In this document: positions 1 through 6,725 of the stretch, one piece after another
How positions within the stretch are numbered: the first letter of the stretch is position 1
Layout: each line of letters starts with the position of its first letter
Source: CAYLSO01 sp964386525
GTDB lineage: Bacteria; Eisenbacteria; RBG-16-71-46; DASYSL01
Assembly (NCBI GenBank): GCA_964386525.1
Contig: CAYLSO010000072.1
Location: 1 to 15,916, forward strand
DNA length: 15,916 bases
Direction of reading: 5' to 3'
Made by a program: the position numbers and the translations under genes
The notes under the pieces: generated by a model
What the model saw: only the letters and a program-made list of their open reading frames with translations
Told to the model about the DNA's origin: nothing
Database searches by the model: none

Positions 1-618
1 GCCTTCGCGGTGGCCGACGACGTGCTGCTCAAGGCCACCAAGGGCATCTCCGACCTGGTGACCGTGCCCGGCCTGGTGAACCTCGACTTCGCCGACGTCA
101 AGACCATCATGCACAACCAGGGCAACGCCCTGATGGGCACCGGGCGCGCCTCCGGCGCGGACCGCGCCATCACGGCGGCGCGCCAGGCCATCGCCAGCCC
201 GCTGCTCGAGGACATGTCGATCACCGGCGCCACCGGCGTGCTGCTCAACATCACCGGTGGCCGCGACCTGAGCCTGCACGAGGTGAACGAGGCGTCGCAG
301 GTGGTCATCGAGGCCTCGGGCGTCGAGGCCAACGTGATCTTCGGCGCCGTCATCGACCCGCGGCTCGACGGCGACATGGTGGTCACGGTGATCGCCACCG
401 GCTTCGGCGGGGCCCAGGCCCGGCCGGACCGCCTGCGCGAGCGCGCCGCGCGCCCCGAGGCGGCGGGGCCCGACCTGGCCGAGCTGACCGAGGACTTCAC
501 CCTGTCGCCGGAGACGCTCAAGCGGCCGGCGCTGTGGCGCTCGGCGCGGCGCGTGCCGCTGCCCGTCGGGCACGACGCGCTCGACGTGCCGGCGTTCCTG
601 CGCAAGCACGCGGAGTAG
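1..618 (+). CDS. ftsZ: Cell division protein FtsZ, C-terminal part (5' end outside window)
   Basis: Tubulin-like GTPase that polymerises at midcell to form the Z-ring and recruits the division machinery. The frame is open from base 1, so the nucleotide-binding half lies upstream of the window and only 205 residues are present. What remains matches the FtsZ C-terminal domain: DVLLKATKGISDLV near the start, then PGLVNLDFADVKTIM, SPLLEDMSITGATGVLLNIT and the end of the core at VTVIATGFGG. A variable linker of about 55 residues follows. The last residues, DVPAFLRKHAE, are the conserved tail peptide that docks FtsA, ZipA and other anchors, so the 3' end is intact. The TPR gene begins 6 bases after the stop, suggesting co-transcription. 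Confidence 0.97.
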   Translation, partial: AFAVADDVLLKATKGISDLVTVPGLVNLDFADVKTIMHNQGNALMGTGRASGADRAITAARQAIASPLLEDMSITGATGVLLNITGGRDLSLHEVNEASQVVIEASGVEANVIFGAVIDPRLDGDMVVTVIATGFGGAQARPDRLRERAARPEAAGPDLAELTEDFTLSPETLKRPALWRSARRVPLPVGHDALDVPAFLRKHAE

Positions 619-624
619 AGCGCC

Positions 625-2274
625 GTGGCGTTCTGGTCCGGCCTGCGCCGCCTGGGGGGGAACCGGCACTATAATCGCGGCATCGTCCACTTCAATCGGG
701 GCGAGTACGCGGAGGCCGTGAAGTCCTTCGAGGAGGCGCTGGCGTCCATCGGCGACGCCGAGGACCCGGACTACAGCCTCGGGGCGTTCTACGCCGCCGA
801 GGCGCGCGGCAACCTGGCCCTGGCGCACCTGCGGGCCGGGGACGCGGAGGCGGCGGAGGCCGAGCTCCGCCGCGCCCTCCAGGCCAACCCCGACTACGCC
901 GACCTGCGCTACCACCTGGCCGCGCTGCTCGAGCGCGCCGGGCGGGTAGAGGAGGCGCTGGCCGAGTGCGAGCGGGCGCTGGCCGCCAGCCCCGACTACC
1001 TCGAGGCGCGTCTGCTGCTGGCGGTGTGCGCCGACCGGCTGGGCCGCAGTGAGGCGGCGCGCGACGCGCTGGAGCGCGCCCGCCGCCAGGGTTTCCGCCT
1101 GCCCGACGTGCCCGGGCTGGATCCCTGGCAGGGACTCTCGAACGAGGCCCGCGAGTGCCTGCGGCGCGCCGGCGAGCGCCGTTCCCTGGCCCAGCAGCTG
1201 CTCGAGCAGGCCCTCCAGCGCTACACGCAAGGCGATCTTCCCGGAGCCGTCGCCGAGATGGCGCTGGCGGTCGCGGCCGAGCCGCGCTTCCCCGATCTGC
1301 GCGCCCGGTTGGCGGGGCTCCTGGCCGAGGCGGGGCGCCACGGCGAAGCGGTGGTCGAGCTGTCGCGCGCTCTGGAGTTCAACGCGGCGTACCTCGAGGC
1401 GCGCGTGCGCCGCGGCATCTCGCTCTTGGCGCTGGGCCGCGCCCAGGAGGCGCGCGACGACTTCGAGAAGGCGCTGGCGGCGCACCCGGACTACCCCGAT
1501 CTGTTGTTCTTCGCGGCCGCCGGACGGTTCTGCGCGGGTGACACGGCGGGGGCGGCGGAAGCCCTCGAGCGGGCGCTGCGCAAGAACCCCGGCTTCGCGC
1601 GGGCGCGGCGCCTGCTGGCCCTCTGCCGGCTCGCGGAGGGGCGCGATGCGGAGGCGCTCGACGAGCTGCGGGCCGGACTGGGCGCCAGCCGCGAGGCGCC
1701 GCGAGCCTGGTGCGATGGGGCGTGGTTGGCGTTGCGGCGCGGCGACCCCGAGCGGGCCGTGCGCGAACTGGACCGGGCGCGCGCGCGGTTGCCCGAGTAC
1801 CCGGATCTGCACTACGGGCTGGGCCTGGCGCACCTGGCTGCGGGTCGGCCGCGCGCCGCCGAAGAGGCCTTCCAGAGGGCCCTCGAGCTGGCGCCCGCCT
1901 ACGCCGTGGCGCGCTTCCGATTGGGCCAGGCGCGCCTCGGCCGCGGCGCGGCGGCGGCGGCGCTGCCCGAGCTGGAGGGCGCGGCGGCGGCGCTGCCCGA
2001 GTACGCGGACGTGTGGCTGGCGGTAGCGCGGGCGCGGGCCGTCCTGGGGGATCCGGCCGGCGCCGAGGGGGCGCTCGACCGGGCGCTGGAGGTCAACCCC
2101 GGGTTTGTGGAGGCGCGGGCCGAGCGGGCCGCGCTCTACGGCGCCTGCGGCCGCGGGCCGGAGGCCGTCCGGGACTGGAAGGCCGTGCTGCACCTCGATC
2201 CGCTGCATCCCCTGGCGCGCGCCCACGCCGGGGAAGTGGCGCTGGAAGCGATGGAGGAGGGCTACTCCGGATGA
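625..2274 (+). CDS. Tetratricopeptide (TPR) repeat protein, about 13 repeats
   Basis: A 549-residue protein made almost wholly of TPR units of about 34 residues, for example YNRGIVHFNRGEYAEAVKSF near residue 15 and YGLGLAHLAAGRPRAAEEAF near residue 395. Most repeats end in a P-[DEG]-[YF]-x-[DE]-[LA] type helix cap (NPDYADL, SPDYLEA, HPDYPDL, NPGFVEA). TPR solenoids are protein-binding scaffolds; no enzymatic domain, signal peptide or membrane segment is visible, so it is probably cytoplasmic. The GTG start is supported by GGAG at 612-615, which lies in the last codons of ftsZ, implying translational coupling. Position next to ftsZ suggests, but does not show, a role in division or envelope assembly. 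The partner is unknown. Confidence 0.88.
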   Translation: MAFWSGLRRLGGNRHYNRGIVHFNRGEYAEAVKSFEEALASIGDAEDPDYSLGAFYAAEARGNLALAHLRAGDAEAAEAELRRALQANPDYADLRYHLAALLERAGRVEEALAECERALAASPDYLEARLLLAVCADRLGRSEAARDALERARRQGFRLPDVPGLDPWQGLSNEARECLRRAGERRSLAQQLLEQALQRYTQGDLPGAVAEMALAVAAEPRFPDLRARLAGLLAEAGRHGEAVVELSRALEFNAAYLEARVRRGISLLALGRAQEARDDFEKALAAHPDYPDLLFFAAAGRFCAGDTAGAAEALERALRKNPGFARARRLLALCRLAEGRDAEALDELRAGLGASREAPRAWCDGAWLALRRGDPERAVRELDRARARLPEYPDLHYGLGLAHLAAGRPRAAEEAFQRALELAPAYAVARFRLGQARLGRGAAAAALPELEGAAAALPEYADVWLAVARARAVLGDPAGAEGALDRALEVNPGFVEARAERAALYGACGRGPEAVRDWKAVLHLDPLHPLARAHAGEVALEAMEEGYSG

Positions 2275-2311
2275 ACGCCCATGCGGTGCGCGCGAGCGCC
2301 CCGGGCGGGCG

Positions 2312-2331
2312 GCGGGCGGCTAGGCGCCCGC
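2312..2331. terminator. Hairpin between convergent TPR gene and rpmB
   Basis: A perfect 7-bp inverted repeat (GCGGGCG / CGCCCGC, 6-nt loop) spans the rpmB stop codon in the 45-base gap between the convergent TPR and rpmB genes. There is no T-run on either strand, so it may only block readthrough. It is short for so GC-rich a region and could be chance. Confidence 0.3.
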
Positions 2332-2553
2332 GGTCTTGGCGGCCGGGCGGCGCGTGCGGCCGGTCGGAGCCTTTTGCACCTTGTTCGACCGCAGGCAGCG
2401 GGTGCAGACCTTGAGATGCATGGGGCGACCCTTCACCAGGGCGCGCACGCGCTGCAGATTGGGCTGCCAGATCCGGCGCGAGACGTTGTGCGCGTGGCTG
2501 ATCTTGCTGCCGCGCGTCACGCCCTTGCCGCAGATATCACACTGAAGGGCCAC
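2320..2553 (-). CDS. rpmB: 50S ribosomal protein L28 (bL28), four-cysteine form
   Basis: A 77-residue protein matching bL28, a structural component of the large ribosomal subunit. It opens with VALQCDICGKGVTRG, then SHAHNVSRRIWQPNLQ, then KVCTRCLRSNKV. The CxxC pair near residue 5 and the second CxxC near residue 50 mark the zinc-binding (C+) paralogue type. The Lys/Arg-rich tail is typical of bacterial L28. The GTG start is preferred over upstream in-frame codons because homologues begin M-[AS]-x-x-C and because a perfect GGAGG lies 6 bases upstream (2560-2564 on the plus strand). It is monocistronic, divergent from recG and convergent with the TPR gene. Confidence 0.95.
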   Translation of the reverse strand: MALQCDICGKGVTRGSKISHAHNVSRRIWQPNLQRVRALVKGRPMHLKVCTRCLRSNKVQKAPTGRTRRPAAKTAGA

Positions 2554-2595
2554 GATGATCCTCCGGGAGCGCCGCCGATGCGGGGTCTCGAGAAG

Positions 2596-2621
2596 CGGCC
2601 GGAGCCGAAAGGCTCCGGCCG
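2596..2621 (-). promoter_or_regulatory. Perfect 11-bp hairpin in rpmB 5' UTR
   Basis: Arms CGGCCGGAGCC and GGCTCCGGCCG flank a 4-nt loop (UUUC in the rpmB mRNA; GAAA, a GNRA loop, on the other strand). It lies 43-68 bases upstream of the rpmB start and would sit at the extreme 5' end of the mRNA if the proposed promoter is right. It could be a stability element or an autoregulatory r-protein site. I do not recognise it as a named leader. Confidence 0.5.
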
Positions 2622-2630
2622 AGCCCCGGC

Positions 2631-2660
2631 AAGCTACCACGCCCGCCCGATGGTTGGCAA
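2631..2660 (-). promoter_or_regulatory. Candidate sigma-70-type promoter of rpmB
   Basis: On the minus strand TTGCCA (2660-2655), an 18-bp spacer, then TAGCTT (2636-2631). The predicted start near 2624 would place the 11-bp hairpin immediately at the mRNA 5' end. The -10 box matches only the key T, A and final T, so confidence is moderate. Confidence 0.4.
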
Positions 2661-2715
2661 CCCGGGGCGGGCGGGGCCGCGCCGCGAGCCGCCGGGAAGC
2701 GCGTGGGAGGCGACC

Positions 2716-4806
2716 GTGACGGCGGCCCCGCCCGGGGCGACTCCCTCCACCCAGGTCCAGTACCTGAGCGGCGTCGGGCCGCGCCGGGCCGAGCTATTGG
2801 CCAAGCTCGGCGTCGCCAGCGTCGAGGGGCTGCTGCGCCACTACCCGCGCGACTACCTCGACGCCCGCCGCATCACCACCGTGCGCGGGCTGGTGCCGGG
2901 CCAGCTGGCCACGGTCGTGGGGCGCGTCGTGGCGGCCCGCGTGCGCCGCAAGCCGGGGCGCGACGACTACCTGGTCCGCGTCGAGGACGACAGCGGTGCC
3001 GTGTCGGTGACCTGGTTCGGGCAGGGGTTCCTGTCGCGCACCCTGGGGCTCGGCGACCTGGTGGCGCTGTCGGGCGCGCCGCCGCCGGCCCACCCCATCG
3101 AGCTGGTCAACCCGTCGTTCGAGGTGCTGGGCGATGAGGAGCGCGAGCTGCTGCACGCCGGGCGCATCATCCCCGTGCACCCGCTGACCGCCGGGATGAC
3201 GGCCAAGCTGATGCGCCGCCTGGTGCACACCGCGCTCGAGCTGGTCGGCGACCAGATCGAGGACCCGCTGCCGGGCGCTCTGCGCGCCGAGCGCGACCTC
3301 GAGGCGCTGAGTGCCGCCCTGCGCGCCGTGCACTTCCCGGAGGACGACGCGGCCCTGGCGCGGGCCCGCCGCCGGCTGGCGTACGAGGAGCTGTTCCTGG
3401 TGCAGGCGCTGCTGGCGGCGCGGCGGGCGCGGCGCGAGACCGCGGCCTCCGGGTTCGTCACCGCGGCCACTTCGGAGCGGGCGCGGGCCCTGGTGCAGGC
3501 GCTGCCGTTCCGCCTGACGCGGGCCCAGAAACGCGCCATGAAGGAGATCCTCGACGACCAGCGCGCGCCGCGGCCCATGCACCGGCTGCTGGTCGGCGAC
3601 GTGGGCTCGGGCAAGACGCTGGTCGGGCTCGTGGCCTGCGTGCACGCCGCCGAGGCCGGCTACCAGTCGGCGCTCATGGCGCCGACCGAGATCCTGGCCG
3701 AGCAGCACCACCGCACCGTCGAGCGCTTCGCCGCGCCGGCCGGCCTGCGCGTCGCACTGCTCACCGGGCGGCTCCCGGCGGCCGAGCGGCGCCGGCTGGC
3801 CGCCGCCCTCGCCGCCGGCGAAGTGGACCTGGCGATCGGCACCCACGCTCTCATCCAGGAGCCGGTGGGGTTCGCGCGCCTCGGGCTGGTGGTGGTGGAC
3901 GAGCAGCACCGCTTCGGGGTGCGCCAGCGCGCCGTCCTGGCCGGCAAGGGCGGCACGCCCGACGTGCTCGTCATGTCGGCCACGCCCATCCCGCGCACCC
4001 TGGCGCTGGCCTGCTTCGGCGACCTCGACGTCTCCGTGCTCGACGAGCTGCCGCCGGGCCGCGGCAAGCTGCGCACGCGCGTCACCGACGAGTCGAAGCG
4101 CGAGCGCGTCTACGAGTTCCTCGCCGCCGAGCTGGCGGCCGGCCGCCAGGTCTACGTCGTGCTGCCGGTGATCGAGGAGAGCGAGAAGGCCGACCTGCGG
4201 GCCGCCACGGTGACCCACGATGCGTTGAGCAAGCACCCGCTGCTCAAGCGCTGGCGGTGGGGGCTGCTGCACGGGCGGCTCAAGGGCGACGCGCGGCAGG
4301 CGACGATGGCCGACTTCGTGGCCGGCAAGGTGCGCGGCCTGGTCAGCACCACCGTCGTCGAGGTCGGTGTGGACGTGCCCAACGCCACCGTCATGCTGGT
4401 CGAGCAGGCCGAGCGCTTCGGGCTGGCCCAGCTCCACCAGCTGCGCGGCCGCGTCGGGCGCGGCGAGCACGCCTCGACCTGCATCCTCATGCCGGGCCCG
4501 TCGGTGGGGCCCGAGGCGCAGGAGCGCTTGCGCGTGCTGGCCGCGACGCAGGACGGATTCGAGCTGGCCGAGGCCGACCTCAGGGCGCGCGGGCCCGGCG
4601 AGCTGTGGGGCACCCTGCAGACCGGCCTGCCGCGCTTCCGCATCGCCGAGCTGGGGCGCGACGCCGCGCTGCTCGAATGGGCGCACCAGGACGCGCGTGC
4701 AGTGGTACAAGGAGATCCGGCGTTCGAGCGGCCCGAGCACGGGCCGCTCCGCCGGGCGATCCGCAATCGCTTCAAGGAGGAGACGCTATGGAGCCCCACG
4801 GGGTAG
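2716..4806 (+). CDS. recG: ATP-dependent DNA helicase RecG
   Basis: Superfamily 2 helicase that binds branched DNA and drives fork reversal and Holliday-junction migration. The 696 residues fit the family (E. coli RecG is about 693). The N-terminal wedge region carries helix-hairpin-helix-like YLSGVGPRRAELLAKLGV and an OB fold (VVGRVVAARVRRK). Helicase motifs: Walker A GDVGSGKT at residues 294-301, APTEILAEQH, Walker B DEQH at 395-398, MSATPIPRTLAL, then STTVVEVGVDVPNA and QLHQLRGRVGRG in the second lobe. The C-terminal ARGPGELWGTLQTGLP region is RecG-specific. The frame is open further upstream, but GTG 2716 is chosen because GGGAGG (2705-2710) sits 5 bases before it and the protein then begins where homologues do. 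Its 3' end overlaps the next gene by 19 bases. Confidence 0.96.
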   Translation: MTAAPPGATPSTQVQYLSGVGPRRAELLAKLGVASVEGLLRHYPRDYLDARRITTVRGLVPGQLATVVGRVVAARVRRKPGRDDYLVRVEDDSGAVSVTWFGQGFLSRTLGLGDLVALSGAPPPAHPIELVNPSFEVLGDEERELLHAGRIIPVHPLTAGMTAKLMRRLVHTALELVGDQIEDPLPGALRAERDLEALSAALRAVHFPEDDAALARARRRLAYEELFLVQALLAARRARRETAASGFVTAATSERARALVQALPFRLTRAQKRAMKEILDDQRAPRPMHRLLVGDVGSGKTLVGLVACVHAAEAGYQSALMAPTEILAEQHHRTVERFAAPAGLRVALLTGRLPAAERRRLAAALAAGEVDLAIGTHALIQEPVGFARLGLVVVDEQHRFGVRQRAVLAGKGGTPDVLVMSATPIPRTLALACFGDLDVSVLDELPPGRGKLRTRVTDESKRERVYEFLAAELAAGRQVYVVLPVIEESEKADLRAATVTHDALSKHPLLKRWRWGLLHGRLKGDARQATMADFVAGKVRGLVSTTVVEVGVDVPNATVMLVEQAERFGLAQLHQLRGRVGRGEHASTCILMPGPSVGPEAQERLRVLAATQDGFELAEADLRARGPGELWGTLQTGLPRFRIAELGRDAALLEWAHQDARAVVQGDPAFERPEHGPLRRAIRNRFKEETLWSPTG

Positions 4807-5450
4807 AGCACACGGAGCGCGCCCGCGTCAGCGTGCGGACGGCGGCCGGCGGGTCGGCCGTTCCGGACGGGGGAAGCGCGGTGCGCCGGGCCACGGCGCT
4901 GGCCGGCGGCTGGACCACAGCGCACCCGCTGGCCGAATCCCTGCGGCCCTCCGACGCGGTGCCGACCCTGAGTCGGGTGCTCGCCGCGGCGGCCGAGCGC
5001 AGCGCCGCCGAAGGGCGCGCGGCGGACTCGGCGTCGCGGGTGGACTGCCCGGGGTGCGACGCGGAGTACGGCTTGCCGCCCGGACTCACACCGCCGTGGG
5101 GCGGGCGGGTGCGCTGCCCCAAGTGCCGGACGGTGTTCTCGGTGGGCGTGCGCGCCGAGGCCGACCGGCTGGTGGCCGGGGTGGCGGCCGCCGACCCTCC
5201 GGCCTGGGAGCGCGCCTGCGGCGACCAGTCGCTGTGGGCGATGTGGGGCCAGGAGTTGCTCGAGGCGTACGCCGCGCTGCGCGAGCGCTACGGACCGCAA
5301 ATCGCCTCGCGCGCCTTTCGCCGTGCCCTCGAGGACGCCGCGCCGGGCGTGCCGTGGTTCGCGCCGCCGACGCCGTCGAGCCCCCTCGAGCCCGAGCTGG
5401 CGGCGGCGGACGCGGGTGGGACGATGTTCGAGCGGCGGCAGGGGTCGTAA
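4788..5450 (+). CDS. MJ0042-type zinc-ribbon protein of unknown function
   Basis: A 220-residue protein whose recognisable domain is a four-cysteine zinc ribbon near residues 85-120: CPGCDAEYGLPPGL, then GGRVRCPKCRTVFSVGV. The CPxC-x-x-x-Y and RCPKCxTVF pattern is that of the MJ0042-type finger found at the N-terminus of many bacterial regulatory or envelope proteins. Here it is preceded by an Ala/Arg-rich, probably disordered region. The C-terminal part (LWAMWGQELLEAYAALRERYG, then SRAFRRALED) resembles a short helical module often linked to this ribbon, but I cannot name it. ATG 4788 is supported by AAGGAGG (4774-4780) with 7-base spacing. The gene starts inside recG, so it is probably co-transcribed and coupled to it. 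Function unknown. Confidence 0.8.
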   Translation: MEPHGVEHTERARVSVRTAAGGSAVPDGGSAVRRATALAGGWTTAHPLAESLRPSDAVPTLSRVLAAAAERSAAEGRAADSASRVDCPGCDAEYGLPPGLTPPWGGRVRCPKCRTVFSVGVRAEADRLVAGVAAADPPAWERACGDQSLWAMWGQELLEAYAALRERYGPQIASRAFRRALEDAAPGVPWFAPPTPSSPLEPELAAADAGGTMFERRQGS

Positions 5451-5461
5451 GGGGGAGCGGG

Positions 5462-5480
5462 GCCGCGGGGCGGCCGCGGC
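5462..5480. terminator. Hairpin between convergent genes
   Basis: A 7-bp perfect stem (GCCGCGG / CCGCGGC, 5-nt loop) lies in the 40-base gap between the zinc-ribbon gene (+) and the MFS gene (-). It may serve as a shared two-way transcription end. No T-run is present. Confidence 0.35.
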
Positions 5481-5490
5481 ACACGCGGCT

Positions 5491-6720
5491 CTACCGACGG
5501 CCGGCCTGCGCCGACTGCCGGAACACCGCCGCGCCCAGCAGCGCCAGCAGTACCGCGCCGGCCAGGATCGCCGCGGCCGGCCCGGCCGCCCGCACCACCG
5601 TCCCCGCCGCCCCGATCGCCAGCAGGAACGCCAGGCGCGACGCGAAGTCACGGCCCGCGAAGGCTCGCCCGCGCCGGCGCTCGCCCGCTGCCTCCTGCAT
5701 CTCGGTCTCCGAGGCCGCCAGCAGCGGCCCGACGCAAAGCCCGGTCCACAGCGCCGCGGCTCCCATCAGAAGCGGTGCGCGCGCCAGCGCGAAGAGGGCC
5801 AGGCCGAGCGCCGTACCGAGCAAGCCGCCGCCCAGCGCCCATCTGGCCGAGAAGCGCCGGCGGCTCATCGCCCAGGTCGCGCTCGCCGCCAGCCCGACGC
5901 CGAAGACCCCCATGAGGACGCCGAGGCGCCCCACCTCGCCCGGCCGGGACTGCACGTGCAGCGCCCCGGCGACGTGCAGGAAGCCGCCGCCCACCCACAG
6001 GCCCACGCCGGCCAGCAGCGCGCGGCGCGCGCGGCCTGCCCGCACCAGCAGCGCCGCCCCCGCGGCGACCAGGCGCGCGTAGCGGCGCAGTGAGAGCCTC
6101 CGCGCCCGGGCGCGGCCCGGGGCCGCGCCGCGCAGCGTCGCCAGGAGCAGCGCCGACACGCCGAAGGTGGCCGCGTCCACGTAGAGCGCGCCGCGCCAGC
6201 CGATGGCGTCCACCACCCGTCCGCCGAGCCCCGAGCCCACCACCGTGGCGGCCACGCCACACAGCGCCAGCAGGGCGTTGGCGCCGAGCAGCTCGTTCGG
6301 CGGCACCAGGCGCGGCGGGAGCGCCGAGCGCGCCGGCAGGAAGAAGACGTTGAGCGTGAAGCCGGCGAAGACCCCGGCCAGCAGGGCTCCGGTCCCGGCC
6401 GCGTCGTAGGCCCCGGGCAGGCCGCCGACCACCAGGGCGCGCAGGGTGTCGGCGACGACGAGGACGGCGACCAGGGACCAGCGGTCGATGAAGGGACCGA
6501 CGAAGGGCGCGAAGAGCAGCGACGGCAGGAGCATCGCCAGGCCGAGGCCGACCAGCCCGGAGGCGTTCGCGCCGCCGGCCAGAGCGCCTGCGGCTCCGCC
6601 TGCCGCGCCGCCGGCCGTGAGCAGCGACACGAGCGCCAGGTAATGGATGCGGTCGCCCGCGATCGAGAGGATCTGGGCGGCCGCGAGCCCGGCGAGCCGC
6701 GGGCGGCGCGACAGCGGCAA
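5491..6720 (-). CDS. Major facilitator superfamily (MFS) transporter
   Basis: A 409-residue integral inner-membrane protein with about 12 hydrophobic segments. The N-terminal half shows AAQILSIAGDRIHYLALVSLL and the loop FVGPFIDRWS, the MFS position where [DN]-R recurs. FLPARSALPPRLVPPNELLGAN is typical of the exporter branch that includes EntS-like and LplT-like proteins. The substrate cannot be read from sequence. The gene lies 5 bases after the acyltransferase-glycosyltransferase gene, so a lipid or glycolipid substrate is possible. The start is uncertain: no ATG or GTG lies at the right place. TTG at 6720 gives MPLSRRPRLAGLAAAQ, leading directly into the first membrane segment, but it has no good SD, so translation may be coupled to the upstream gene. 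Confidence 0.85.
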   Translation of the reverse strand: MPLSRRPRLAGLAAAQILSIAGDRIHYLALVSLLTAGGAAGGAAGALAGGANASGLVGLGLAMLLPSLLFAPFVGPFIDRWSLVAVLVVADTLRALVVGGLPGAYDAAGTGALLAGVFAGFTLNVFFLPARSALPPRLVPPNELLGANALLALCGVAATVVGSGLGGRVVDAIGWRGALYVDAATFGVSALLLATLRGAAPGRARARRLSLRRYARLVAAGAALLVRAGRARRALLAGVGLWVGGGFLHVAGALHVQSRPGEVGRLGVLMGVFGVGLAASATWAMSRRRFSARWALGGGLLGTALGLALFALARAPLLMGAAALWTGLCVGPLLAASETEMQEAAGERRRGRAFAGRDFASRLAFLLAIGAAGTVVRAAGPAAAILAGAVLLALLGAAVFRQSAQAGRR

Positions 6721-6725
6721 GGCGC

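Noticed and set aside
2794..4740. 648-codon minus-strand open frame opposite recG
   Set aside because: Mirror of a high-GC coding strand; composition rich in Arg, Gln, Gly and His with no domain, while recG on the plus strand is unambiguous.
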